64,000 nt of DNA from assembly GCA_015233155.1 (NCBI GenBank), contig JADFYG010000004.1, positions 98,005 through 162,004 on the forward strand, in the 5' to 3' direction. Below, one piece after another: positions 52,055-62,500 of the stretch (position 1 is its first letter; each line of letters begins with the position of its first letter). The notes beneath the pieces are model-generated. The model was not told where the DNA came from. It did no database searches and was given only the letters and a program-made list of their open reading frames with translations. The translations under genes and the position numbers were made by a program. Origin of the DNA: Candidatus Rifleibacteriota bacterium (GTDB lineage Bacteria > Muiribacteriota > Ozemobacteria > Ozemobacterales > Ozemobacteraceae).

Positions 52055-52084
52055 TTGACGCCCGCATGGGATCTATGGTAATCT
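52055..52084 (+). promoter_or_regulatory. Promoter of the MoxR-VWA operon
   Basis: TTGACG (52055-52060) is followed after 18 bases by TAATCT (52079-52084), itself preceded by TG at the extended -10 position. Transcription would start about 20 bases before the MoxR ATG, which has GGAGG seven bases upstream. It is the only good promoter seen before the long plus-strand run to the right edge. Confidence 0.55.
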
Positions 52085-52112
52085 GCATTTTCAATTCGCT
52101 GGAGGTTATTCC

Positions 52113-53135
52113 ATGCTCGAAATCAAGGCCAATTCCCAGGAATTAACCGATGTAGTCGCAGTTGCTGAGATCAACAAAGCTCGCGAGATCATTCTTAAAG
52201 AAATCAGCAAAGCATTCATCGGCCAGGAACGTGTTGTAGAAGAAGTCCTCTATGCCATGTTTGCTCGTGGTCACATCTTGTTAATCGGCGTTCCGGGGCT
52301 CGGCAAGACTCTTCTTGTCAACTCGTTGGCGCAGCTGCTCGATCTGCGTTTTCGCCGTATCCAATTCACCCCGGATCTCATGCCCTCAGATATTACCGGT
52401 ACCGAAATCCTGGAAGATGATCTCTCTACACGTGAACGGCGTTTTCGATTTGTAGAGGGGCCTCTTTTCACGCAGATTCTGCTTGCCGACGAAATCAATC
52501 GCACACCACCGAAAACGCAGGCTGCTTTGTTGCAGGCTATGCAGGAACGCAAGGTCACGAGTGGTGGCAAGACATACCCCCTGGAAGCTCCATTTTTTGT
52601 CCTTGCCACTCAGAACCCAATAGAGCAGGAAGGAACGTATCCGCTTCCTGAGGCTCAGCTTGATCGTTTTATGTTCAACATTCGCATCGAGTATCCTTCA
52701 CATGATGAAGAAATAACGATGGTAAAAGCGACAACCGGGGGAGTCGAGCCTCAACTATCCCCTGTGTTGACTCGTGAGCGTATTCTCGAACTTCAGGAAA
52801 TCGTTCGACGAGTGCCGGTTGCAGATCATGTGATTAAATATGCCGTGTCGATTGCTGAAGCGACGCGACCGAATCAACCCCATACACCAGAATTCATAAA
52901 TGATTTCGTTACCTGGGGTGCAGGTCCGCGCGCGAGTCAGTATCTGATTTTGGGAGGAAAGGCACGCGCCGTTCTCAAGGGCAGGTTCTACGTAGCTTGT
53001 GAAGATGTGCGTGCTCTTGCCGCAGCCGTTCTGCGTCACCGTTTGATGCTCAATTTCAATGCGGAAGCAGAGGGTATGACTGCCGACACCATCATTGAAC
53101 GAATTCTGAAAACGGTTCCGGAACCATCGCACTGA
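52113..53135 (+). CDS. MoxR-family AAA+ ATPase
   Basis: 340 aa, a single AAA+ domain with Walker A GVPGLGKT (about 55-62), Walker B LLADEINR (about 125-132), the sensor 1 segment LATQNPIEQEGTYPLPEAQLDRF and a C-terminal lid. MoxR ATPases act as chaperones that activate VWA-domain partner proteins, and such partners are encoded directly downstream (DUF58 and two VWA membrane proteins). Cytoplasmic. First gene of a plus-strand cluster that runs past the window end. Confidence 0.95.
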   Translation: MLEIKANSQELTDVVAVAEINKAREIILKEISKAFIGQERVVEEVLYAMFARGHILLIGVPGLGKTLLVNSLAQLLDLRFRRIQFTPDLMPSDITGTEILEDDLSTRERRFRFVEGPLFTQILLADEINRTPPKTQAALLQAMQERKVTSGGKTYPLEAPFFVLATQNPIEQEGTYPLPEAQLDRFMFNIRIEYPSHDEEITMVKATTGGVEPQLSPVLTRERILELQEIVRRVPVADHVIKYAVSIAEATRPNQPHTPEFINDFVTWGAGPRASQYLILGGKARAVLKGRFYVACEDVRALAAAVLRHRLMLNFNAEAEGMTADTIIERILKTVPEPSH

Positions 53136-53167
53136 ATCGCTCTTAGAATATCGGAAAACCTAAAGCC

Positions 53168-54085
53168 ATGGAAACTGCGCGACGCCTGTCGAGATATCTT
53201 GATCCGAAGCTTCTTGCCTCATTTTCTTCACTTGAGGTCAGGGCGCGTTCGGTCGTTGAAGGTTTTGTTTCAGGGTTACACAAGTCTCCATTTAAGGGCT
53301 TCAACGTTGAATTTGCGGAATACCGCCAATATACTCCAGGTGATCCGATCAAAGATATTGACTGGAAGCTATATGGCCGTACTGACAAGTATTACATAAA
53401 AGAACACGAGGAAGAGACAAACCTGTCTGGCTATCTGGTCATTGATACGAGTGGTTCGATGTCCTATAAAGGTGATGGTTTGCTTTCTAAACTCGATTAT
53501 GCCGCCACTCTCGGTGCATCACTTGCTTATCTCATGCTCCGTCAGCAAGACTCTGTGGGTCTTGTTACTTTTGCCGATGGTGTTCGTCGCATACTTCCGC
53601 CCAAATCAGGAATGCAGCATCTGAAGGCTATTTGCCGTGAACTGGAAGCTACCAGACCCGATGAAAAAACCAATATTGCGGATTCGCTCGACCGTGTTGC
53701 TGAAGCGATGCGCAAGCGTGGACTTCTGGTGATTTTTTCCGATCTCATGGACAACGCCGAATTGGTAATCGCCAAGGCGCGCCAATTGCGCTCTCGTCGT
53801 CATGAAGTGCTTATTTTTCATGTATTGGATCGGCATGAACTCACGTTTCCATTTGAAGATGTGACTCTGTTCGAAGATCTGGAAGACCATACGCAGGTAA
53901 CGGCCGATGCCTTCATGTTGCGCCGGGAGTATCTGCGCCGTGTGCAGCAGCTTGTTTCCACTTATCAGTCGGCGCTACGCAAATCGGGCATAGACTATTT
54001 GCTGACCGACACTTCGCGCTTGCTAGAAGCCAGTCTGCGTTCGTTTTTTACTCGTCGGCAGGCTGTGGGCACCCGGATCGCCTGA
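53168..54085 (+). CDS. DUF58 domain protein with von Willebrand A fold
   Basis: 305 aa. The DUF58 signature YRQYTPGDPIKDIDWKLYGR (about 57-76) is followed by a VWA-like domain with MIDAS motif DTSGSM (about 94-99) and FSDLMDN later. No TM segment, so it is probably cytoplasmic or peripheral. DUF58 proteins almost always accompany MoxR ATPases and are thought to be their direct clients. Its start lies 32 bp after the MoxR stop and its stop is followed after five bases by the next gene. Confidence 0.92.
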   Translation: METARRLSRYLDPKLLASFSSLEVRARSVVEGFVSGLHKSPFKGFNVEFAEYRQYTPGDPIKDIDWKLYGRTDKYYIKEHEEETNLSGYLVIDTSGSMSYKGDGLLSKLDYAATLGASLAYLMLRQQDSVGLVTFADGVRRILPPKSGMQHLKAICRELEATRPDEKTNIADSLDRVAEAMRKRGLLVIFSDLMDNAELVIAKARQLRSRRHEVLIFHVLDRHELTFPFEDVTLFEDLEDHTQVTADAFMLRREYLRRVQQLVSTYQSALRKSGIDYLLTDTSRLLEASLRSFFTRRQAVGTRIA

Positions 54086-54090
54086 CGGCC

Positions 54091-56244
54091 ATGCCATTTT
54101 CGTTTGGACACCCATGGTTTCTGACGGCTCTTGCCTCCGTCGGTATTCCGCTATATCTACATTTGTATTATCGCAAGACTCCGGTGAAGCGTGATTTCCC
54201 GAGTTTGCGCCTGATAAGGTTGTCGAACCAGACCCTGCTGAATCGTTCGCGTCTAAAGAATCTGATTTTGCTGATGATGCGCATTTTCATGATTCTGTTG
54301 TTGACGTTCGCTCTCGCACGTCCTTTTCTGAGCTTTGGCGGAAATCTTTCGGTCGGTAATGGAGCTCCCTCGGCGTTCGTCATCGTTCTAGATAACTCGA
54401 TGTCGATGGGTGCGACACACCATGGAATATCGCTGTTCAATGCCGCTAAAGCTCGCGCCATAGAGATTCTGGAGCGAATGGGGCCGAATGACAAGGCTTC
54501 GATCATTTTGCTTAACGACCCTGGCACGGTCCTGTTTCCGCAACTGACATGGGACAAGGTGGATTTGAAGGAATCCATACGTAATGCAGGATTAACGGCT
54601 GCCGGAACGAATCTGTATGGAGCAATGCTTCCTGCGATCAAGATGCTGATGCCGATTCGTTCATATAAGCGCAGTGTCTATGTTATTTCTGATGTAACAA
54701 AGAATTCATGGAAACCATTTCTCGATGCTTATGATCTCAAGCGTGTCGATTCTGGCCTGGATCTGGTTCTTGTGCCGGTTGGTGGTGAAACTGCTCCTCC
54801 CAATCTTGCCATAACCGAACTGAGTCTGAGGACGCCGGTAGTTCTGAAAGGTCGATCTGTTCCTGTGCAGGCGACTGTCGTGAATTTCGGTTCTCACTTG
54901 CAGAAAACAGTTCTTTCCATCTTCATTGATGGTGACAAAAAACTGGAAATACCAGTAGAGCTACAGCCCGGCGAACATCGTCGCGTGATAGCGTCCTGTA
55001 CATTTGCAGCCGAAGGAGTCAGCCACGTTCGTGCCAACCTGCCGGCAGATGCTCTTGTGTTCGATGATTCCCGTCATCTTGCGGTGAAGGTTCTTGCGCC
55101 ACAAAAGATTCTGATTTTGAGACCTCCGCCCGATGAACAGGGCCGGGACACCCCCGATGATTTGTATCTGCGTTTTGCCTTGAATCCATTGAACAGACGT
55201 GAACAGACTTCTTTTATCATAGAGCGCCGCAGTCCGGAGGAGGCTGTGAATGTGCCTCTGACGCCGTTTACCGCCGTCCTTCTGGTCAATGGGCGTCGTC
55301 TCCCCCCGGAATTAGTGAAAAGTCTCGGTTCTTATGTCATGGGAGGAGGGAATCTGCTGATTATAGCGGGCTCTCGCACTGACCCGAACTGGTATAATAC
55401 CAATCTGATCGATAACATGGGCTCTGGTTATCTCCTTCCCGCACGAATTGTGAAACGGCTTGGAAACGCCGTGTCCAAAATGACTGCTTACCAGTTGACA
55501 GATTTCGACGTGGGCCATCCTTCGTTCAGATTGTTCACGAACGAAGAAAATGGTGACCCGGGGCGTGCGCATATATTTGAGTTTTTTCAGGTCGAACCCA
55601 ACCCGCGTGCTCTCGTTCTTGCCAAGCTCAGTCATGGATTGCCCGCCATTGTCGAGGAACCCCGGGGACAGGGGCGTGTCGTATTGATAACCTTCCCGCT
55701 GGATGTCAGCTGGTCGGATTGGCCTCTCAAACCGACATTCTTACCATTTTTACATCAGACGCTATTTGGTTTGATAAGCCGCGGGGGGCTTCCAGCCGAT
55801 TCGTATCTGCCAGGGTCCCCTATATCAATGATGTTGCGTGAGGAGGGGCTGAAAAAGGTTACCCTTACGCTTCCTGATGGTCATTTGCGCGATATGCCGA
55901 TTCGCCATGAGGGACCAGGGCTCATAACTGTATCGACGACTGATACCGATCAGGCTGGCTTTTATCAGCTTGTTTGCGAATGGAGCGATCATATCTGGAA
56001 ACAGGGCTTTGCAGTGAATCCGCCTGCCGAAGAAAGCGATATGGAGCGCATGCCGACTTCAGAAATCCCAAGATTTATCACCCTGAAGCAGCGACCTGGT
56101 ATTGGCGAAAAACTCGGGGAAAAAGTCACGTTGGTTCGTGAAGGACGCGAGGTCGGTGTTCCTCTTCTTTGGGCTCTGTTTATCCTGGCTTTCAGCGAAT
56201 TCCTCTTCGCCAACCGACCCAGCTCAAGGGCTGTAAAACCGTGA
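54091..56244 (+). CDS. BatA-like membrane protein with VWA domain
   Basis: 717 aa. The N-terminal BatA-type segment (MPFSFGHPWFLTALASVGIP, then RRD-like basic residues) and a second TM helix (about 58-78) are followed by a VWA domain (about 90-260, MIDAS DNSMSMG), a beta-rich CARDB-like region (about 250-340), a class I glutamine amidotransferase-like region (about 350-560) without an obvious catalytic Cys-His pair, and a TM helix near the C-terminus (about 693-710). Most of the protein should be extracytoplasmic. It belongs to the Bat/aerotolerance-like branch of MoxR-linked proteins. A GTG-initiated small ORF overlaps its stop codon. Confidence 0.88.
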   Translation: MPFSFGHPWFLTALASVGIPLYLHLYYRKTPVKRDFPSLRLIRLSNQTLLNRSRLKNLILLMMRIFMILLLTFALARPFLSFGGNLSVGNGAPSAFVIVLDNSMSMGATHHGISLFNAAKARAIEILERMGPNDKASIILLNDPGTVLFPQLTWDKVDLKESIRNAGLTAAGTNLYGAMLPAIKMLMPIRSYKRSVYVISDVTKNSWKPFLDAYDLKRVDSGLDLVLVPVGGETAPPNLAITELSLRTPVVLKGRSVPVQATVVNFGSHLQKTVLSIFIDGDKKLEIPVELQPGEHRRVIASCTFAAEGVSHVRANLPADALVFDDSRHLAVKVLAPQKILILRPPPDEQGRDTPDDLYLRFALNPLNRREQTSFIIERRSPEEAVNVPLTPFTAVLLVNGRRLPPELVKSLGSYVMGGGNLLIIAGSRTDPNWYNTNLIDNMGSGYLLPARIVKRLGNAVSKMTAYQLTDFDVGHPSFRLFTNEENGDPGRAHIFEFFQVEPNPRALVLAKLSHGLPAIVEEPRGQGRVVLITFPLDVSWSDWPLKPTFLPFLHQTLFGLISRGGLPADSYLPGSPISMMLREEGLKKVTLTLPDGHLRDMPIRHEGPGLITVSTTDTDQAGFYQLVCEWSDHIWKQGFAVNPPAEESDMERMPTSEIPRFITLKQRPGIGEKLGEKVTLVREGREVGVPLLWALFILAFSEFLFANRPSSRAVKP

Positions 56245-56357
56245 ATAGATCGAGAAACAGTGTCATGGCCACATCGATTATTATGACTGCATTAATGAAT
56301 TCGGCGATATCGGCAAACATCAGTATCCCGATGTTTGCGGGTGTGGAATCTTTATGA
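56241..56357 (+). CDS. Possible 38-aa small protein in the MoxR-VWA cluster
   Basis: A GTG-started ORF of 38 codons exactly fills the gap between two VWA genes. Its GTG overlaps the upstream stop as GTGA and its TGA overlaps the downstream ATG as ATGA. The central part (ATSIIMTALMNSAISANISI) is moderately hydrophobic. Double four-base overlaps suggest translational coupling, but the sequence is unlike anything I recognise. It may instead be the remnant of a longer N-terminus of the next gene. Confidence 0.4.
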   Translation: MNRSRNSVMATSIIMTALMNSAISANISIPMFAGVESL

Positions 56358-58648
56358 ATGCCACTATTATGACTGTTCTTCGTCTCTTGGGTTTTGATAT
56401 GGGGGCAATTCATCATATCGAATCCATGCGGTTCGATCTCGGCTGGGGCTGGGCAGGCCTCGTGCTTGCGTTAATCGCTTTATCTCCATTTGTTGTAGTA
56501 TTCTACCGACTTGAGAACAAACCGCGCACGCCACTTTTACGGACCGTACTCACGACCTTGCGCCTGGCATTTTTTTTCGGGCTCGTGACGCTGCTTGCTG
56601 GCCCTAAATTGTCTGTAAGCGGTGCTATTCCGCAAAAGAACAAACTGGCAGTTTTGATCGATTCTTCCAGAAGTATGAGTATCTCGGAAGAGGGAAAAGT
56701 TCGTCTCGATATGGTTCGTGACGCACTTAATCGTGAACATTTACTTGATCGTCTCGAAAAGAAAACAGGCATTGCCCCGGCTGTGTTCTCTTTTTCCGGG
56801 CAGGTTGCCCCGCTTTCTCGTGACGATATCTCTTCATTTTCAGTAGTTGCCGATGGGAATCAAACCAATCTGACACGCGCTGTTCAAGAGGTTACTAACA
56901 ATCTGGGGGAAGGAAATCTCCTCGGTATCGTGCTGTTCACTGATGGTGCCCATAACACTGGCGACAATCCTCTCGATGTCCTAACCCGGCGCAGGACGCC
57001 GCTATATTTCCTTGGTGCGGGCAAATCAGGCATGTCGCAAGATCTTTCCATTTCGCTCGATCATCCTCCGGCTATCGGTTATTTAAATTCACTCATCAAG
57101 GTGCGCGGCGAGGTTCGGGCCTGGCGCCTTGCGAGCGAGGCCGTGGATTTAGAGATCAAGAAGGACGGAAAGATCTTTCAGACGCTGCGTGTGCCGATTC
57201 CTGCCGGTGAGCACAAAGCTGATTTTTCATTCAACCTTCCCTGCGATGCCGAAGGTTCATTTCAGATCTCGGTGTCGGTTCCGCATTTGCAGGAAGAATT
57301 GACATGGGATAACAATGAAACCTCTTTTTTGCTCAAGGTTGTCAAAGACCGATTACAGGTCCTTATGCTTTCTGATGGTCCGAGTTGGGAGCAAGGTTTC
57401 CTGAAGGCGGCGCTCAGGAGTGATCCAAATGCGCATTTTACTGGTTTTACCCGTTTGAAAGACGATCGATGGCTTGTCACGGAAGATTTCGAATTCAAAG
57501 GCACAGTGGTAACGCCTAAGTTAAGTAGCGAGGATGGCGGGCTGATAGATCAGGCTGACACAATTATTCTGGCTGGTGTAAACGAGAGTTTTCTGAGACC
57601 TGTCGCCGATGTTTTGCAAAGGCGACTGGAAAGCGGAAAGCTTGGACTGTTGATTCTTCCCGGGAGTCATCCATACGGCGATCTTGGATTCACAGGCTCG
57701 TCTCTCGAATCTCTGTTTCCCGTGGAACTACATGACGGCGCCTGGAAAGGGGTTCCTGTGAACCCTGTGTTAACATTGAAAGATGCGGGTTATGCCTTTT
57801 TGCATCTATTGGATGATCCCAATGAGAATCAGGACTTTTTTCGAACTTTGCCGAAGTGGGATGGCCTATATTTCTATCCGCGTATGCGTCCGGGGTCCGA
57901 AATACTTCTTTCATCGACCCTTGAATTGCCCGGAAGTCCTGCTCCGGCAATGCTTCATCATCGTGTTGGCCAAGGACACGTCGTTATGTTGATGGGGGGG
58001 CCTCTATGGCCAATGGGATTCAAATCGGTTCCTACCGGCAAGGGTATCAAACCATACACGGCATTTGTTGTTAATCTTTTGAAATGGTTGGCCAATCGGC
58101 GTGAGGATGCTCAGGTAAGCATTGATATCCCAAGCACACAAATGTTTGTCGGACAGCCTGCAACATTCCGGGTCTGGGTTTCTGACAGTGCACGCAGACC
58201 TCTTGATAATGCACAGGTCACCGGTATCCTTTCTGGAACAGATATCCAGCAGACGAGTCTGACGTTTTTGGCCGCCGGAGAGAAGGGTTTGTATGAGTCC
58301 ACATATGTGCCATTCCGCCGCGGTAATCTTGAGCTGACAGTCGAAGCCAAATATCAGGCAAGCAAGCTTGGTGAGGCTAAGGGACGACTGCTGGTCGAAC
58401 TTCCTACAGTCGAGTTCGATGATCCGGAAATTCAGGTCGAGTTGATGACGCGTCTTGCCAGCGCGACCGGCGGTGCATACTGTCCTGTAGAACGTGCCGG
58501 AGAGTTGCTCGACTTGATCCACCCAACGCCGGGAGTGAAGATTGAAACGAAGATTCTCGAATTTCGCGATATTCCTCTGACCCTTATAGCTCTTTTATTG
58601 CTGCCGCTATCTGAGTGGTGGATTCGTCGTCGTCGCGGCTACAGTTGA
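56354..58648 (+). CDS. Membrane protein with VWA and glutamine-amidotransferase-like domains
   Basis: 764 aa. Two N-terminal TM helices (about 30-50 and 63-85), a VWA-like domain (about 95-255, MIDAS-like DSSRSMS), a beta-rich region, a class I amidotransferase-like domain (about 385-590, GLLILPGSHPYGDLGF) lacking an obvious catalytic Cys, an Ig-like stretch and a final TM helix (about 738-755) followed by a basic tail. It has the same overall layout as the 717-aa protein and is probably its distant paralogue and partner. The alternative start at residue 6 or the GTG ORF just upstream leaves the exact N-terminus uncertain. Confidence 0.85.
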   Translation: MNATIMTVLRLLGFDMGAIHHIESMRFDLGWGWAGLVLALIALSPFVVVFYRLENKPRTPLLRTVLTTLRLAFFFGLVTLLAGPKLSVSGAIPQKNKLAVLIDSSRSMSISEEGKVRLDMVRDALNREHLLDRLEKKTGIAPAVFSFSGQVAPLSRDDISSFSVVADGNQTNLTRAVQEVTNNLGEGNLLGIVLFTDGAHNTGDNPLDVLTRRRTPLYFLGAGKSGMSQDLSISLDHPPAIGYLNSLIKVRGEVRAWRLASEAVDLEIKKDGKIFQTLRVPIPAGEHKADFSFNLPCDAEGSFQISVSVPHLQEELTWDNNETSFLLKVVKDRLQVLMLSDGPSWEQGFLKAALRSDPNAHFTGFTRLKDDRWLVTEDFEFKGTVVTPKLSSEDGGLIDQADTIILAGVNESFLRPVADVLQRRLESGKLGLLILPGSHPYGDLGFTGSSLESLFPVELHDGAWKGVPVNPVLTLKDAGYAFLHLLDDPNENQDFFRTLPKWDGLYFYPRMRPGSEILLSSTLELPGSPAPAMLHHRVGQGHVVMLMGGPLWPMGFKSVPTGKGIKPYTAFVVNLLKWLANRREDAQVSIDIPSTQMFVGQPATFRVWVSDSARRPLDNAQVTGILSGTDIQQTSLTFLAAGEKGLYESTYVPFRRGNLELTVEAKYQASKLGEAKGRLLVELPTVEFDDPEIQVELMTRLASATGGAYCPVERAGELLDLIHPTPGVKIETKILEFRDIPLTLIALLLLPLSEWWIRRRRGYS

Positions 58649-58669
58649 GACGGAGGATAAAATAAACAA

Positions 58670-59491
58670 ATGCCCGTCTATTTAATGAATTATGTAAACC
58701 AGTTAGTTGAAGCCGATGTTTCGGAAGCTGATACTGCCCGAGAAAGCCTTGATGAATGCACATTTCATATCAATTCCACAGTATCCGTTCGTGTGAAAAG
58801 ACATTGTTTTGCCGGGTACTTCGCGACAGCGGTATTTGTCCTGGTGAATATTATTGCTATGCTGACGAGTCCGGCAATTGTGTTTGCGCAGGCAGGCACT
58901 CTTGTCGTTCCGCGTATTCAATATGACGGAGGGGGCGACTGGTATACCGACCCCACATCCATGCCAAATCTGCTTAAGGCGGCTGCAGCGCAGCTGAATA
59001 TTCTTACCCGCCCCGATAATTTAGCGATCAGGGTAAGCGACACGGAATTGTTCAGCTATCCGATGTTGTATCTCACGGGCCACGGTAACGTGAAGTTCGA
59101 CGAAGTTGAGATAAATCGTCTTGTAACATATCTCGACAATGGCGGTTTTCTCTGGATCGATGACTGTTATGGCATAGATCGTTCAATTCGCCGCGAGCTG
59201 AAGAAAATGTATCCGGAGTTGCAGCTTGCCGCAATTCCGGCAGATCATCCGATCTTCCACACTGTGTTCGATTTTCCCAAGGGATTACCCAAGGTTCATG
59301 AGCATGATGGGAAACCTCCCGTCGCCTATGGTATATTCAACAAGGGGCGGCTTGCGGTGTTATACACATTCGAAACCGACATCGGATGCGGCCTCGAAGA
59401 CCAGGGCGTTCATCCGGAAGACAAACCCGAGATTCGTGAGCAGGCGCTTCACATGGCGCTTAATATTCTGGTATTCGCGATGAACCAGTAA
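58670..59491 (+). CDS. DUF4159 domain protein
   Basis: 273 aa. An unusually long N-terminal segment (about 45 residues) precedes a signal or anchor helix (about 48-75), then a DUF4159 domain (about 78-270): LVVPRIQYDGGGDWYTDP, LVTYLDNGGFLWIDD, RRELKKMYPELQL and HPIFHTVFDFP. DUF4159 adopts a flavodoxin or amidotransferase-like fold and is often found with MoxR/VWA genes. No catalytic residues are established for it to my knowledge. Predicted to face the periplasm. GGAGG lies 13 bases before the ATG, a long spacing, so the true start could differ. Confidence 0.85.
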   Translation: MPVYLMNYVNQLVEADVSEADTARESLDECTFHINSTVSVRVKRHCFAGYFATAVFVLVNIIAMLTSPAIVFAQAGTLVVPRIQYDGGGDWYTDPTSMPNLLKAAAAQLNILTRPDNLAIRVSDTELFSYPMLYLTGHGNVKFDEVEINRLVTYLDNGGFLWIDDCYGIDRSIRRELKKMYPELQLAAIPADHPIFHTVFDFPKGLPKVHEHDGKPPVAYGIFNKGRLAVLYTFETDIGCGLEDQGVHPEDKPEIREQALHMALNILVFAMNQ

Positions 59492-59525
59492 GCAGCACAA
59501 GAAAACAGAGACAGAGGCAAGTTGC

Positions 59526-62500
59526 ATGGACGATAAAAACCTTATCCGACAGCTTGAAGATTATCCGCGGCATTCCGAAGCCGTGGAAAACCTGCTTGAG
59601 AGCTATCGTCATGCCCGTCAGACGCGTGTATTCATAGCTCGTTTCGGTGCCGGCATAGCCGTGATTGTGGGTATTATACTGGTTTTTTTGTTGTTCGAGC
59701 GGACTCCGCTACGATCCGAAATTGGGCGTATCCTTTGTTCAATGTGTTTCTATTCATTTCTGATTGTTGCGATCGTATGGGTATTGCGCACAATATTGCG
59801 ACCGCCGGTTTTTGGAAGACTTGCTCTCGAACTCGAATCAGTAAATCCTGAGGCACATTCAGTTCTCATCAGCGCGGTGGAATTTCTCGAGACGCCTTAT
59901 GTTCCGGGCATGTCATTTGCCTTACGTAAACTCACAGTAGTTCAGGCTGCTGGAAAAATGCGTTCAGAGGATGTTGGTCGTGCTCTTGTCAGATTCACGT
60001 TATGGCCGGCCTGGACAGCCCTGTTTGTGCTGGCTGGCATACTTGCCGTCTGGCACAATCTTTCTCCGCTTGAGGTTGAGCGCGGAGTTGCACGGCTGCT
60101 TAAACCGTATGCTTTGTTAACGCCATGGTCTGGTTTCACTGTAAACATTTATCCAGGCGATTTGCTTATTGCGCGAGGGGAAAGCGTTCAGATTTCAGCT
60201 ATTCCTTCAGATATTTTGGAGCGTGAACCCGTTTTAACGCTGTTTTTGCCCGGAGAACAGACGGGAAATGCCACTGAGATGTACCCGGATGAAAAGGCCT
60301 CTTCCGCGCGATATGTTTTTACTCTCAATGGTCTTCAGGAATCGACTGATTATCAGGTCACTGCAGGGAGTTTTATTTCGGAAAGGCATTCAATAAAGGT
60401 GATGCCGCGTCCGGAAATTAAGAAACTGCAACTTACTCTGCACCAACCTGCCTATCTCGGTAGTGGTCCGGTGTTGCTTCCGGAGGGAACGGGGGAAGCG
60501 ACGGTTCTGGCCGGTACGCGAATCGAACTTGCGGGCTTGTCGAGTCAACTCCTGGGTTCTGCCGCAGTTCTCCTCGACCCGGGAGCGACACTTACATGCA
60601 ATATTAGTGGCGAACAATTTCATGCTACGTTCGATATTGCCACGACCACTCGGTATAGTCTGCGCATAGCCAATATTTCGGGGTTAACCAATGAAAATCC
60701 GGTTAAGTACCAGATAACCTCCGTTTACGATTCTTCTCCCACCGTGACGATTCTGAAACCGGGTGTGGATATGCCTTTTCCTACCAGCAGGCGACTCGAT
60801 TTAAAGGTCGTGGCAAAAGATGACTTTGGTTTGACCAGCGTCATTTTATACTATGGTGTTGGCGACCGCCGTCAGAGGATTCCGCAAAATCTTAAGGCGG
60901 ATTTCACGTCCGCACGTGATTTTGAAGTTGATTTTCCGTGGATGCTTGACACCGTACAAGTGATGCCTGGCACGGAAATAACATATTTTGTTGCGGCGGA
61001 GGACAATATGCGTCCGGTTCCGCATGTTGCAACGACACCTACTTTTAAGGTGACGATGCCATCCATGTATGACGCTTATCGCGGGAACGACGAAGCTCAC
61101 GGGAATATCTCCAAAAAGCTTGAAGATATCGTCGAGTCGCAGAAGATGCGGCACGAAGCGTTGCAGAAGGCGTATGAAGAGATCAAACATGAAGGCAAGC
61201 TCGATGAGGAGATGCAGAAGAAACTTGAGGAGCAGATTCGACAGGACGAAGAGCATCAGAAAGAAGCCCAGGATTTGCTTAAGAACATGAATAATCTACA
61301 GGAAAAGCTCAAAGATAATCCTTTTTCCACCCCGGAAGCGCTCGAGAAAATGCAAAAAGTTCAGGAGCTTATGAATCAGGTTCTTGATGACGAGACAAAA
61401 AAGCTTATGAAACAATTGCGGGAGTCGCTTCAAAACATGAAGATGGAGCCGAAAGATATCGAGAAATATGAGCAGGCGTTCAAAATGGAGGATTACCTTA
61501 AGGGACTGGATCGTTCCATCGAATTGCTTAAGAAGGTTCGTGAGGAAATGAAAATGAACGCGCTCGGCGAGGCTCTTCAGGACTTGTTGAAGCGCCAGGA
61601 GGCCATTGCCAGTGAGACTGCCGCTCTAGAACAGCAGAAAAAAGAGCAGGGCAATTTGTCTCCCGAAGAAGAGTCGAAACTGAGCGATTTGCAGAAACAG
61701 CAGGAAAAGATCAAGGACGAATTGAGCAAGATGCAGAAAGACGCGCAGGAACTGGCACAGCAAAAACCGAAGGAAGGCGAACAGCAGGATCCGGGGCGCG
61801 AAGATCTGAAGAATATTGCAGACAAGTTGAAAAGCGAAGATCATCAGAAAATGTCTGATGATATCAAGAAAAATTTAGAGGAAAAGAAGCTGAGCGAGGC
61901 TCAACAGAATCAGCAGAAGATGCTTACATTTCTCAAATCGCTGGCAAAGCAGGGTGAACAGATATGCCGTCAGTGTTCAGGCGGTCAAGCGCCACAACTT
62001 GATTTGTCCAGATTCATTCGCAAGGCGTTGAATGTTTCACAGGACCAGGAAATATTACTGATGCGGCTCGATGGACTTCCGGGACAATTCATGCGGGGAC
62101 ACATGCCAGCCATAGAAGGGCGCATAGAAGAAGTATCAATATTGCAGTTACTGGTCAAGCGTCAGGCCCAGGATCTCGAAGATGCGCTGGAGATGTATGT
62201 GCGGTCGAGTTTTAGCATGGACCCGAATGTACTGCAGCCCATGGCTGGTGTACAGGGAATTCTCGGTGAAATCGTAAAATTGCTTGAAGATCGGCAGATA
62301 GACAATTCCCGTGAAAGGCAACGCGAAATCATCAGGAGATTCAATTTGGTGGCGATTGAGCTGATGAAAGCCCAGGATCATCAACAGAATCAGCCAAGCG
62401 AAAAGGATGGAAAAAGTGGTTCTGCGCTAAGTGCGATGCAGCAGTTCAAGCAATTGACGCGGCGTCAACTCAGCATGTATCAGCAGTCTCAAAAGCAGAT

